Shown here in pieces: positions 55,701-62,982 of a stretch of 64,000 nt of DNA (within the stretch, counting starts at the first letter, position 1; each line of letters starts with the position of its first letter). The translations under genes were made by a program, and so were the position numbers. Origin of the DNA: Streptomyces sp. 378 (GTDB lineage Bacteria > Actinomycetota > Actinomycetes > Streptomycetales > Streptomycetaceae); the NCBI RefSeq assembly GCF_030124145.1, contig NZ_JASKMS010000007.1, positions 62,001-126,000 of the forward strand, given 5' to 3'. The notes beneath the pieces are model-generated. The model did no database searches, was not told where the DNA came from, and saw nothing but the letters and a program-made list of their open reading frames with translations.

Positions 55701-56654
55701 CAGCTCGGCGGCGGCGTCCTCGCCGTAGATGCTCTTGAAGCTGCGGATCTCGGAGTTCTGGCTCTCCAAGGCCGACTCGGCGTAGAGCCGGTCGTTCGGG
55801 GAGAGCTTGCCGGTGGTGGTGTTGCTCGCGGGAAGCGCCGCCGCCAGGGCCGCGCGCTGGATCGAGGAGTACTCCTTGGCGGAGGAGAACGCCGCCAGCG
55901 CTCGCGTGCGCTGGATCATGTCCGGGTTGCTGGTCGCCTCGGCCATGTCCTGGGAGAGGTCGATCAGGTTCTCGATCAGACGGTGGTAGGCCTCGACCGT
56001 CTGCGTGGAGTTGCCCTCGGAGGCGTAGGCGCTCTTGCGGATCTGCTCCAGGTCGCCCAGCTCGCCGGCGAGCTGGACGAGGTACTCGCGGACGCCCTTG
56101 AGGTTGCCGTCCTTGCTGGTGTTGTCGATCTCCTCGGAGCTGTCGAGGAAGTTCTTCCGCGCCCGGTCGGTCTTCTCGCGCAGTCCCTTGACCGTGAAGT
56201 CGGTCGCCTTGCCGCCGTGGGCCAGCGGGCCGGCCGACTGGTCGCGCTCCTCCTGGAGGGCGGCCGACAGCTCGGTGGCCTGCTTGGTCAGGTCCGTCAG
56301 CAGCTTCATGTTGTCCAGCTGCTGGATGTTGTCCATGGAGTCGTTGATACGCAGGGCGCCCAACGACGTGGCGGCGACCACGGGAAGCGCGAGCAGCGAA
56401 ACCAGACGGGTGGAGATGCGCCAGTTCCGCAGGGCTATTCGCGGGCCGGGGCCCACCGGGCCCGCCGGCGGCTTCAGGCCCTTGGCCGGGCTCGCGGTCC
56501 CGGGCGAAGCCGGACCGGAGCGCTCACCGCCGTCGCCGGCCGGGCCCTGGTTCTGGGCGTGCTGGGGCGAGGGGCCGCCATTCATGGGGCCAGTCCCGCC
56601 GTGCGGCTCCGGCCCCGCCGAAGCGTTGCCATCCCTCTTGAAACGTCCCTGCAC
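52779..56654 (-). CDS. cvnA1: conservon histidine-kinase-like sensor CvnA
   Basis: A 1291-residue membrane sensor: TM1 (about 85-105), nitrate-sensor-like extracytoplasmic helices, TM2 (about 393-415), HAMP, then the HATPase region (about 590-720; LLAELLENATSFSSP) and a very long disordered tail of about 570 residues rich in Gly, Gln, Pro. The tail holds a tandem repeat of units like YDNGSTGQYPAPQ (about residues 1005-1085). GTG at 56654 (MQGRFKRDGN) is chosen by memory of conservon orthologues; the frame stays open to 56705. Confidence 0.9.
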   Translation of the reverse strand: MQGRFKRDGNASAGPEPHGGTGPMNGGPSPQHAQNQGPAGDGGERSGPASPGTASPAKGLKPPAGPVGPGPRIALRNWRISTRLVSLLALPVVAATSLGALRINDSMDNIQQLDNMKLLTDLTKQATELSAALQEERDQSAGPLAHGGKATDFTVKGLREKTDRARKNFLDSSEEIDNTSKDGNLKGVREYLVQLAGELGDLEQIRKSAYASEGNSTQTVEAYHRLIENLIDLSQDMAEATSNPDMIQRTRALAAFSSAKEYSSIQRAALAAALPASNTTTGKLSPNDRLYAESALESQNSEIRSFKSIYGEDAAAELLKPIEDGGNSTIKATDTYAGRALVSASGLAQQDKRSYRDWLDDSSTKIQQMKNIEHTLLEEMEQKARELRSATERDAIISGALILIVLGVSLVGAFVVARSMIRSLRRLEETATKVASDRLPELVKQLSESDPQDVDTSVESVGVHSRDEIGRVASAFDDVHREAVRLAAEQALLRGNVNAMFTNLSRRSQGLIQRQLSLISELESREADPDQLSSLFKLDHLATRMRRNGENLLVLAGEEPGRRWTRPVPLVDVLRAAASEVEQYERIELASVPTTEVAGRVVNDLVHLLAELLENATSFSSPQTKVKVTGHALPDGRVLIEIHDTGIGLSPEDLAAINERLASPPTVDVSVSRRMGLFVVGRLSQRHGIRIQLRPSDSGGTTALVMLPVDVAQGGRKPQPKQPGQPPVGGGPAAAQAAAGAAAARRAAGAGQNAGALGAGASGGAFGGGASGGGRLAPGQSPRAALPGRDADGGRPGGARGPQGPGTSAFEQGGAPQGRQAPAGAGAGFGQQAPGAPQGLQAAGTNGPQGQDAFGGGRSRKKQGNNSEQGKGRRPQLPPRGGPRAELPGGDAQQRVPSWSDENAQPPVPRASLDAPRGHEEPDVARTASMPRVDDRQNPGSTSEMPAVPRDNDRQGPGSPADFGAPQHADPFGPGANASQGPGQFVRPDVFGTTGGRPDPSSTSGQFPAQQSYDNGSTGQYPAPQSYDNGSTGQYPAPQSYDNGSTGQYPAQRQDNGSTGHYPAPSQDNGSTGHYPAPRQDNGSGRPTLPGPATPADPAGTGQFERPQVNGGRGGADFGAPRPPAPQARPVRQEPEALPPASGPGDGRTPLYDTLETNWFHGQQEQQQPQNNGSAPAAPQQPQGPTGPQRSAAPAGWRASPNDDLVRQAERVRQPAAGGVTTSGLPRRVPRANLVPGTAQQQTHQSGPQVSRAPDDVRGRLTNLRRGIAQGRQAGSTQTGSHPRPTHQQER
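53398..53645. repeat. tandem repeat inside cvnA1
   Basis: Near-identical in-frame units of 36 to 42 bp, six to seven copies, encoding DNGSTGQYPAPQ-type peptides in the disordered C-terminal tail. The first three copies are almost identical at DNA level (SYDNGSTGQYPAPQ), the last three are variants with QDNGSTGHYPAP. Confidence 0.9.
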
Positions 56655-56705
56655 TAGCGTCGCAACCTCTGGACCAGGCACCCCGTCGCCTGAACGGCGG
56701 GGCAC

Positions 56706-57255
56706 GGTGTCGGCGTTCTGGGGACGCCCTGAAAAACGCCCCCGTGGTGGTAGAGAGTGACCGGCGCTGGTTCCCCCTTCTCACCGCCGCTCGGCGCGTC
56801 TGTGCGCCCCCTGTGCGCCGGCTCGATCCAGCGGCGGTCCGTGAGATTCCAGCACAGCACAGGATCTCCAACAAGGCCCGTAGGCCGAGCCGTGACTTAG
56901 GTGACACCACGTGAGTGCCGGATCACCTGACGTAGAAGGCGAGTTCACTCATTTCGGGCGTAAACCCGCGAGTCGCCGAGTCCGGTCAGGTGTCCCAGTC
57001 GCCATGATCAGGAGCGGAATGAGGGCTTCAGTGAGTCAATGTCCGTTTCGTTGGGGTGGAGTCCGAGTCCGGATTGACCGATTCGCCCTCTGATTCGTGA
57101 GGAAACTCACATGCCGATCGTGGCCTCCGGGCGACCGGGCCGGGGAATCGCATGTTTAGCCTGACGCTTTACAGCGATGGCACAACCGACAACCCGCGCC
57201 CGCAGGGGGTTCACACCCCTCCCGGCGCCCGTCACAGGACAGGGCCAAGTAAACA
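56706..57255. other. 550-bp intergenic region upstream of cvnA1
   Basis: Contains the divergent promoters of cvnA1 and the small gene at 57256. An inverted pair AGGTGA/TCACCT occurs around 56899-56930, and GTGAG-GAAA-CTCAC is a short hairpin at 57097-57110, just after TTGACC (57074), a candidate -35. Short ORFs here lack coding character. No gene is supported. Confidence 0.45.
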
Positions 57256-57447
57256 GTGAAGACGACGACGATGTTCCACAAGATCGCCAACCCGCGGCGC
57301 ACGACGCTGGCGCACCTGCAGGACGCCGACGAACTGCGGACGCCGGAGCAGCCGGAGCACCCCGTCGACCTCCCGGCCCAGACCGCCAACCCCAAGCGCA
57401 CCGTCCTCATGGAGATCCCCGTCGCGGCCGCCGCGGCCGCGGAATGA
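57256..57447 (+). CDS. small protein with repeated ANP(K/R)RT motif
   Basis: A 63-residue protein with two similar blocks, IANPRRTTLAHL near the N-terminus and TANPKRTVLMEIP near the C-terminus, separated by a Glu/Pro-rich segment (TPEQPEHPVDLPAQ), then an Ala-rich end. Third-position GC is typical of genes. Start is GTG 57256 or ATG 57271; there is no strong ribosome binding site. It has no signal peptide or membrane helix. Neither domain nor function is recognised. It lies alone before the FAH gene. Confidence 0.65.
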   Translation: MKTTTMFHKIANPRRTTLAHLQDADELRTPEQPEHPVDLPAQTANPKRTVLMEIPVAAAAAAE

Positions 57448-57619
57448 CACCAGGTAGTACGCGGGCCGGCCGCCGGATGCTCACGGTGGCGGCACATGGA
57501 TTTCGACGGGGCGCCCCCCGCGACGGGGCGCCCCTTCACCATGCGCGGGGCGGGGGACCTCCCCGCGTTAGCCTGGACCGTCAGACTCCAGCCGCTTCAG
57601 TCAAGGGGCCAAGCATCCC

Positions 57620-58396
57620 GTGCGCATCGCCAGATTCTCCATCGACGGGAACGTCGCCTTCGGTGCCATCGAGGGCGACAAGCAGGACGAACTCGTCCTG
57701 GACATCATCAAGGGCATCCCGTTCGCGGACTTCGAGCTCTCCGGCACGAAGGTGCCGGTGAGCAAGGTCAGGCTGCTGCCGCCGGTGCTCCCCAACAAGG
57801 TCGTGGCCTTCGGCCGCAACTACGGCGAGCACGCGCGCGAGCTGGGCCACGAGGTCCCCGACGCCCCCTTCGCCTTCTTCAAGCCGTCCACCTCGGTGAT
57901 CGGCCCCGGCGACGAGATCCAGTACCCCTCCTTCTCCGAGGAGGTGCACCACGAGGCCGAGCTGGCCGTCGTCATCGGCCGGATGTGCCGCGAGGTCCCG
58001 CGCGAGCGCGTCAAGGACGTGATCTTCGGATACACCTGCGCCAACGACATCACCGCCCGCGACGTGCAGAGGCGCGAGAAGCAGTGGGCCCGGGCCAAGG
58101 GCTTCGACAGCTCCTGCCCGCTCGGCCCCTGGGTGGAGACGGACCTGGACGCGAGCGACCTCACCATCCAGCTCACGGTCAACGGCCAGCAGCGTCAGCT
58201 GGGCCGCACCAGCGAGATGATCCACTCGATCGAGGATCTGATCGTCAACATCACCGAGGCCATGACGCTGCTCCCCGGCGACGTGATCCTCACGGGCACC
58301 CCGGCTGGGGTCGGCCCCCTGAACGTCGGCGACGAGGTCGCCGTCACCATCGAAGGCATCGGCACTCTCACCAACAAGGTTGTCAAGCGTGGCTAG
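57620..58396 (+). CDS. fumarylacetoacetate hydrolase family protein
   Basis: A 258-residue FAH-family enzyme (hydrolase, isomerase or decarboxylase of 2-oxo acids with a divalent metal). Motifs: [31 protein letters not shown], metal ligands in [12 protein letters not shown] and [13 protein letters not shown], and [18 protein letters not shown] at 57620 is chosen by homology. Its stop overlaps the gltX start by 8 nt, so the two are translationally coupled, though their functions are unrelated. Substrate unknown. Confidence 0.9.
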   Translation: MRIARFSIDGNVAFGAIEGDKQDELVLDIIKGIPFADFELSGTKVPVSKVRLLPPVLPNKVVAFGRNYGEHARELGHEVPDAPFAFFKPSTSVIGPGDEIQYPSFSEEVHHEAELAVVIGRMCREVPRERVKDVIFGYTCANDITARDVQRREKQWARAKGFDSSCPLGPWVETDLDASDLTIQLTVNGQQRQLGRTSEMIHSIEDLIVNITEAMTLLPGDVILTGTPAGVGPLNVGDEVAVTIEGIGTLTNKVVKRG

Positions 58397-59912
58397 CGCA
58401 TCCGGCTCCCCCTCCCCCAAGTCCTCGACTCCGCTCGGACAGGGGGTACCCCCACGCGTCCGTTTCTGTCCCTCGCCCACCGGTAACCCCCACGTGGGCC
58501 TGGTCCGCACCGCCCTGTTCAACTGGGCGTTCGCCAAGCACCACCAGGGCACCCTGGTCTTCCGCATCGAGGACACCGACGCGGCCCGCGACTCCGAGGA
58601 GTCGTACACCCAGCTGCTCGACTCGATGCGCTGGCTGGGCTTCGACTGGGACGAGGGCCCCGAGGTCGGCGGCCCGCACGCGCCGTACCGCCAGTCGCAG
58701 CGCATGGACTTGTACAAGGACGTCGCGGCCAAACTGCTCGACGCCGGCCACGCCTACCGCTGCTACTGCTCCCAGGAGGAGCTGGACACCCGCCGCGAGG
58801 CCGCCCGCGCCGCTGGCAAGCCCTCCGGCTACGACGGCCACTGCCGTGAGCTGACCGCCGCGCAGGTCGAGGAGTACCAGGCCCAGGGCCGCGAGCCGAT
58901 CGTCCGCTTCCGGATGCCCGACGAGACGATCACCTTCACCGACCTGGTCCGCGGCGAGCTGACCTTCACCCCGGAGAACGTCCCGGACTACGGCATCGTC
59001 CGCGCCAACGGCGCCCCGCTGTACACGCTGGTCAACCCGGTCGACGACGCCCTGATGGAGATCACCCACGTCCTGCGCGGCGAGGACCTGCTCTCTTCCA
59101 CCCCGCGCCAGATGGCCCTGTACAAGGCGCTGATGGAGCTGGGCATCGCCAAGGAGATCCCCTCGTTCGGCCACCTGCCGTACGTGATGGGCGAGGGCAA
59201 CAAGAAGCTCTCCAAGCGCGACCCGCAGGCGTCCCTCAACCTCTACCGGGAGCGCGGCTTCCTCCCCGAGGGCCTGCTCAACTACCTCTCGCTGCTCGGC
59301 TGGTCCCTCTCGGCCGACCGGGACGTCTTCTCGATCGACGAGATGGTCGCCGCGTTCGAGCTCTCCGACGTGAACCCGAACCCGGCCCGCTTCGACCTGA
59401 AGAAGTGCGAGGCCATCAACGGCGACCACATCCGCCTGCTGGACGTGAAGGACTTCACGGAGCGCTGCCGTCCCTGGCTCCGGGCACCCTTCGCCCCCTG
59501 GGCGCCGGAGGCCTTCGACGAGGCGAAGTGGCAGGCCATCGCCCCGTACGCGCAGACCCGCGTCAAGGTCCTCTCCGAGATCACCGACAACGTCGACTTC
59601 CTGTTCCTGCCGGAGCCGGTGGAGGACGAGGCCAGCTGGACGAAGGCGATGAAAGAGGGCTCGGACGCCCTGCTGCGCACGGCCCGCGAGAAGCTGGAGG
59701 CCGCCGACTGGACCTCCGCCGAGTCGCTCAAGGAGGCCGTCCTGGCCGCCGGCGAGGCCCACGGCCTCAAGCTCGGCAAGGCCCAGGCCCCCGTCCGCGT
59801 CGCCGTCACCGGCCGCACGGTCGGTCTGCCGCTGTTCGAGTCCCTGGAGGTCCTGGGCAAGGACACCACCCTGGCCCGGATCGACGCGGCGCTGGCCAAG
59901 CTGGCCGCGTAA
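58389..59912 (+). CDS. gltX: glutamyl-tRNA synthetase
   Basis: A 507-residue class Ic synthetase. HIGH-like signature is in [20 protein letters not shown], with [16 protein letters not shown], then the anticodon-related [17 protein letters not shown] KLSKR motif (about 270) and C-terminal anticodon-binding helices. It attaches Glu to tRNA-Glu and, in GatCAB organisms, to tRNA-Gln. The N-terminus (about residues 6-22) is encoded by a dispersed-repeat-like sequence. GTG at 58389 overlaps the FAH stop; AAGG precedes it. Confidence 0.95.
   Translation: MASASGSPSPKSSTPLGQGVPPRVRFCPSPTGNPHVGLVRTALFNWAFAKHHQGTLVFRIEDTDAARDSEESYTQLLDSMRWLGFDWDEGPEVGGPHAPYRQSQRMDLYKDVAAKLLDAGHAYRCYCSQEELDTRREAARAAGKPSGYDGHCRELTAAQVEEYQAQGREPIVRFRMPDETITFTDLVRGELTFTPENVPDYGIVRANGAPLYTLVNPVDDALMEITHVLRGEDLLSSTPRQMALYKALMELGIAKEIPSFGHLPYVMGEGNKKLSKRDPQASLNLYRERGFLPEGLLNYLSLLGWSLSADRDVFSIDEMVAAFELSDVNPNPARFDLKKCEAINGDHIRLLDVKDFTERCRPWLRAPFAPWAPEAFDEAKWQAIAPYAQTRVKVLSEITDNVDFLFLPEPVEDEASWTKAMKEGSDALLRTAREKLEAADWTSAESLKEAVLAAGEAHGLKLGKAQAPVRVAVTGRTVGLPLFESLEVLGKDTTLARIDAALAKLAA
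58406..58455. repeat. Streptomyces-type dispersed repeat inside the 5' end of gltX
   Basis: CCCCCAAGTCCTCGACTCCG, followed by CTCGGACAGGGGGTACCCCC, closely resembles a palindromic element usually found between genes in Streptomyces. Here it is in frame and adds about 16 residues ([14 protein letters not shown]) ahead of the conserved [10 protein letters not shown]. Confidence 0.55.
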
Positions 59913-59926
59913 CGCGACACACCCGC

Positions 59927-59967
59927 ACGGTGAGGGCGGCGCCCGGTTCGGGCGCCGCCCTCACCGT
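59927..59967 (+). terminator. gltX terminator
   Basis: ACGGTGAGGGCGGCGCCCG and CGGGCGCCGCCCTCACCGT form a perfect 19-bp stem with a 3-nt loop, 15 nt after gltX. Confidence 0.95.
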
Positions 59968-60084
59968 CTCCGCACAGCCGTCACCGGGATTTCCACCATT
60001 ACGGTCAACTCCCGTGCTCACAGGGGATGTTGGCCGCCGCTGCGCGCACGGTGCCCGTGTGCCCCCTGGCACAGGGGGCAGTGT

Positions 60085-60640
60085 GTGATCCGTTCCCGAA
60101 GACTCGTCCCCGCGGCCGTCGGCGGGGCGGTGGTCCTCTCCTGCGCCCTGCCGGCCGCACCCGCGCGGGCGGCGCCCCGGGCCGACGGGCCGGCCGGCAC
60201 GGTGCGGCTCGTCACCGAGCGACGCGTGACCGTCGACGACCCGTGGGCCGGCGCGTCCGGTTTCCGCACGTACGGCGAGCTGTCGATCGTCCCCATCGGC
60301 ATCCCCACCGCGCCCGCGGTGCAGACGGAGGCCCGGATCCCCTCGCCGTCCGTGATCGGCGAGGCGCCCCCCCGGCCACCGGCGTGGCAGCTCGACAAGC
60401 CCGTCACCCGGACCCTGCCCCTCTCCCACGCCTCCGGCGAAGTCGTCCGCACGCTGACCGGGGCTTCCACTGGCGTCGCCGTACGTCCCGCCCGGGACGG
60501 CACCACCGACAGCGGACGAGGCGCCACGGGCGGCCCCCACACCTGGAAGCTGGGCGCCCACCCCGGCGACGGCCGGGGCCCCGGCCTCGCCCTCTCCGGC
60601 GGCGCGGCGACACCCTGGGCTGAGAGAACGTCGCGGTGGG
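60085..60640 (+). pseudogene. secreted protein gene lacking a natural 3' end
   Basis: GTG at 60085 begins a signal peptide (MIRSRRLVPAAVGG ... AAPARAA) and a strongly coding frame (almost all codons end in G/C) for about 180 residues, including LVTERRVTVDDPWAG and LPLSHASGEVVRTLTG. The coding character stops near 60620, yet no stop codon appears there; the frame runs into the HAD gene in another frame until 61158. The likely explanation is 3' truncation or a frameshift. Domain not recognised. The GTG follows AGGGGGC. Confidence 0.5.
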
Positions 60641-60652
60641 TACGGTCGGAGT

Positions 60653-61384
60653 ATGAGCATCCAAGCCGTGGTCTGGGACGTCGACGACACCCTCTTCGAC
60701 TACACCACCGCAGACCGCCTCGGCATGCGCGCCCACCTCACCGCCGAGGACCTGCTCCACCGCTACGACAGCGTCGAGCAGGCCATCGACCGCTGGCGGG
60801 AGGCCACCCACCTCCAGTGGGCCCGCTTCTCGGCCGGCGAGGCCACCTTCGAGGACCAGCGGCGCGAACGGGTACGGGTCTTCCTGGACCGGGACCTCAC
60901 CGACACCGAGGCCGACGCGTGGTTCCAGCGGTACGTCACCCACTACGAGGCGGTCTGGGCCCTCTTCCCGGACGTCCTGCCCGTCCTCGACGCCCTCTCC
61001 GCCACCCACCGGCACGCCGTGCTCTCCAACTCCAGCCTCCACGTCCAGGACCGCAAGCTGCGCGCCCTCGGCGTCCACGACCGCTTCGAGACCATCCTGT
61101 GCGCGGCCGAGCTCGGCATCTCCAAGCCCGAGGCCGGAGCGTTCCTCGCGGCCTGTGAATTCCTCGGCCTGCCGCCGCACCAGGTCGCCTACGTCGGTGA
61201 CCACCCGGAGATCGACGGGAGGGGTGCCGCCGACGCCGGACTGCTGTCGGTGTGGATCGACCGCGGCGGCCTGTACGCCACGATCGACCCGCCCGTCGGG
61301 CCGCACCGCATCGCCACGCTGGCCGAACTGCCGTCCCTGCTCGGCTCGGATACTCGTTTTGGAGCCCCGTCCACCTTCGGGTAA
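60653..61384 (+). CDS. HAD superfamily hydrolase
   Basis: A 243-residue haloacid-dehalogenase-like phosphatase. Motif I is VVWDVDDTLFDYT (nucleophile Asp and following Asp), motif II LSNSSL, motif III Lys in GISKPEAGAF and motif IV YVGDHPEIDGRGA; the helical cap lies between motifs I and II. TACGGT is 6 nt upstream of the ATG with GGAG in between. The stop overlaps a 19-codon ORF (TAATG). Substrate unknown. Confidence 0.9.
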   Translation: MSIQAVVWDVDDTLFDYTTADRLGMRAHLTAEDLLHRYDSVEQAIDRWREATHLQWARFSAGEATFEDQRRERVRVFLDRDLTDTEADAWFQRYVTHYEAVWALFPDVLPVLDALSATHRHAVLSNSSLHVQDRKLRALGVHDRFETILCAAELGISKPEAGAFLAACEFLGLPPHQVAYVGDHPEIDGRGAADAGLLSVWIDRGGLYATIDPPVGPHRIATLAELPSLLGSDTRFGAPSTFG

Positions 61385-61443
61385 TGTTCTTCCTGCGCCG
61401 CGGGAAGCGGGCCGGAAGGCCGGAACCCGAGGCGCACAGCTAG
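61384..61443 (+). CDS. micro-ORF overlapping the HAD gene stop
   Basis: A 19-residue Arg-rich frame (MFFLRRGKRAGRPEPEAHS) whose ATG overlaps the HAD stop as TAATG, an arrangement that permits re-initiation. It ends 30 nt before the first tRNA. It may be a real small peptide or chance. Confidence 0.3.
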   Translation: MFFLRRGKRAGRPEPEAHS

Positions 61444-61472
61444 AACACAACCCCCCGGGGCTTGCGTTCCAG

Positions 61473-61544
61473 TGGCCTATGGTGTAATTGGCAGCACGAC
61501 TGATTCTGGTTCAGTTAGTCTTGGTTCGAGTCCAGGTAGGCCAG
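61473..61544 (+). tRNA. tRNA-Gln (CTG)
   Basis: 72 nt. Acceptor TGGCCTA/TAGGCCA plus discriminator G, D loop with AATTGG, anticodon loop TTCTGGT, T loop GGTTCGAGTCC. No encoded CCA. Confidence 0.95.
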
Positions 61545-61565
61545 CTCGCAGAGCTCATCTGCATC

Positions 61566-61638
61566 GCCCCCGTTGTGTAGCGGCCTAGCACGCTGCCCTC
61601 TCAAGGCAGTAGCGCCGGTTCGAATCCGGTCGGGGGTA
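61566..61638 (+). tRNA. tRNA-Glu (CTC)
   Basis: 73 nt. Acceptor GCCCCCG/CGGGGGT, anticodon CTC in CCTCTCAAGG, T loop GGTTCGAATCC. First of three near-identical copies; the anticodon stem has a CTGCC/GGCAG pair. Confidence 0.95.
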
Positions 61639-61678
61639 CTGGTTCCAAGTGATCGACGATCATCTCGGGACCGCTAGG

Positions 61679-61751
61679 GCCCCCGTTGTGTAGCGGCCTA
61701 GCACGCCGCCCTCTCAAGGCGGTAGCGCCGGTTCGAATCCGGTCGGGGGTA
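61679..61751 (+). tRNA. tRNA-Glu (CTC)
   Basis: 73 nt. Same as the preceding tRNA-Glu except for the anticodon stem, which reads CCGCC/GGCGG. Confidence 0.95.
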
Positions 61752-61771
61752 CTGACTGGTCTATACCACAT

Positions 61772-61843
61772 TGGTCTATGGTGTAATTGGCAGCACGACT
61801 GATTCTGGTTCAGTTAGTCTTGGTTCGAGTCCAGGTAGACCAG
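61772..61843 (+). tRNA. tRNA-Gln (CTG)
   Basis: 72 nt. As the first tRNA-Gln, but the acceptor stem carries a compensated change (TGGTCTA/TAGACCA). Confidence 0.95.
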
Positions 61844-61871
61844 CTCGGACCTGCGGAAACGCAGTGTCCAG

Positions 61872-61944
61872 GCCCCCGTTGTGTAGCGGCCTAGCACGCC
61901 GCCCTCTCAAGGCGGTAGCGCCGGTTCGAATCCGGTCGGGGGTA
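61872..61944 (+). tRNA. tRNA-Glu (CTC)
   Basis: 73 nt. Identical in sequence to the tRNA-Glu at 61679. The last tRNA before the terminator. Confidence 0.95.
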
Positions 61945-61954
61945 CACAAGAGAA

Positions 61955-61980
61955 AGGCCCTCCACTTCGGTGGGGGGCCT
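61955..61980 (+). terminator. terminator after the tRNA array
   Basis: AGGCCCTCCA and TGGGGGGCCT form a stem around CTTCGG; it lies 10 nt after the last tRNA. Confidence 0.75.
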
Positions 61981-62070
61981 CTTCCGTAGGTCCGTCCCGG
62001 TGATGCGACACCTGCCCGGGAAGGCCTGCCGCGGCGTTGAGGCCGGCCTTCCCGGGAACGCGCCGCCGCT

Positions 62071-62787
62071 TCAGCCGGTGCGCCGCAAGGCCTCGGAGAG
62101 GCGCCCGGCCGCATCGATCACGGCCTGGGCGTGCATCCGGCCGGGATGCCGCGTCAGCCGCTCGATCGGCCCGGACACCGACACCGCCGCCACCACACGG
62201 TTCGACGGCCCCCGCACCGGCGCCGAGACGGACGCGACGCCCGGCTCCCGCTCACCGATCGACTGGGCCCAGCCCCGCCGCCGCACACCCGACAGCGCCG
62301 TCGCCGTGAAGCGCGCCCCCTGCAGGCCGCGGTGCAGCCGCTCCGGCTCCTCCCAGGCCAGCAGGATCTGCGCCGAGGAGCCGGCCTTCATCGTGAGCGT
62401 CGAACCGACCGGGACCGTGTCCCGCAGTCCGGACAGGCGCTCCGCCGCGGCGACGCAGATGCGCATGTCGCCCTGGCGGCGATAGAGCTGCGCGCTCTCG
62501 CCCGTGATGTCACGAAGATGCGTGAGCACCGGGCCGGCGGTGGCGAGGAGACGGTCCTCACCCGCGGCCGCGGCCAGCTCTGCCAGCCGAGGGCCGAGAA
62601 TGAAACGGCCCTGCATGTCGCGCGCCACCATGCGGTGGTGTTCCAGGGCCACGGCCAGGCGGTGGGCCGTGGGCCGAGCCAGTCCGGTGGCAGCGACCAG
62701 ACCCGCGAGGGTGGCCGGACCGGACTCCAGAGCGCTCAGGACGAGGGCCGCCTTGTCCAGAACGCCGACGCCGCTACTGTTGTCCAT
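62071..62787 (-). CDS. ndgR: IclR family regulator NdgR
   Basis: A 238-residue IclR-type regulator, with an N-terminal winged helix ([20 protein letters not shown] ... [15 protein letters not shown]) and a C-terminal ligand-binding domain (about 85-235). Divergent position next to leuC and length identify it as NdgR, which activates leucine and other amino acid genes in streptomycetes (established knowledge). ATG at 62787 is chosen; upstream frame reads back through the operator. No Shine-Dalgarno sequence is obvious. Confidence 0.93.
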   Translation of the reverse strand: MDNSSGVGVLDKAALVLSALESGPATLAGLVAATGLARPTAHRLAVALEHHRMVARDMQGRFILGPRLAELAAAAGEDRLLATAGPVLTHLRDITGESAQLYRRQGDMRICVAAAERLSGLRDTVPVGSTLTMKAGSSAQILLAWEEPERLHRGLQGARFTATALSGVRRRGWAQSIGEREPGVASVSAPVRGPSNRVVAAVSVSGPIERLTRHPGRMHAQAVIDAAGRLSEALRRTG

Positions 62788-62795
62788 GAAACGAT

Positions 62796-62824
62796 ACTTG
62801 CGTCTCACTCTGTGAAACGCAAGT
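62796..62824. promoter_or_regulatory. operator-like palindrome between ndgR and leuC
   Basis: ACTTGCGT (62796-62803) and ACGCAAGT (62817-62824) are exact inverted arms around CTCACTCTGTGAA, itself containing a partly symmetric TCTCACTCTGTGA. It lies 9 nt upstream of the ndgR ATG in the divergent region, where NdgR is expected to bind. Confidence 0.65.
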
Positions 62825-62898
62825 TCAAATTTCCGTGGAACGCGCCACCCTGGAATCACGAAGTCACAACGGCCCGTGACGTAAGGGCCTGGTGGTGT

Positions 62899-62924
62899 GT
62901 GCCCGGAGTCAGGGGTACGGGCAC
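62899..62924 (+). promoter_or_regulatory. hairpin in the leuC leader
   Basis: GTGCCCG (62899-62905) pairs exactly with CGGGCAC (62918-62924). It lies 58 nt before leuC. No T-run and no leader peptide with Leu codons are visible, so classic attenuation is not supported. Confidence 0.35.
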
Positions 62925-62982
62925 CGCCTCCTCAAGATCTCTAGTTGGGTCGGCGGATCGTCGCCGTCCGGAGGGAAAAGCG

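Noticed and set aside
61473..61944. Alternating repeats of about 72 nt
   Set aside because: These are five tRNA genes, not CRISPR or a mobile repeat.
62899..62982. Possible leuC leader-peptide attenuator
   Set aside because: A hairpin exists, but no leader ORF with leucine codons and no T-run were found.
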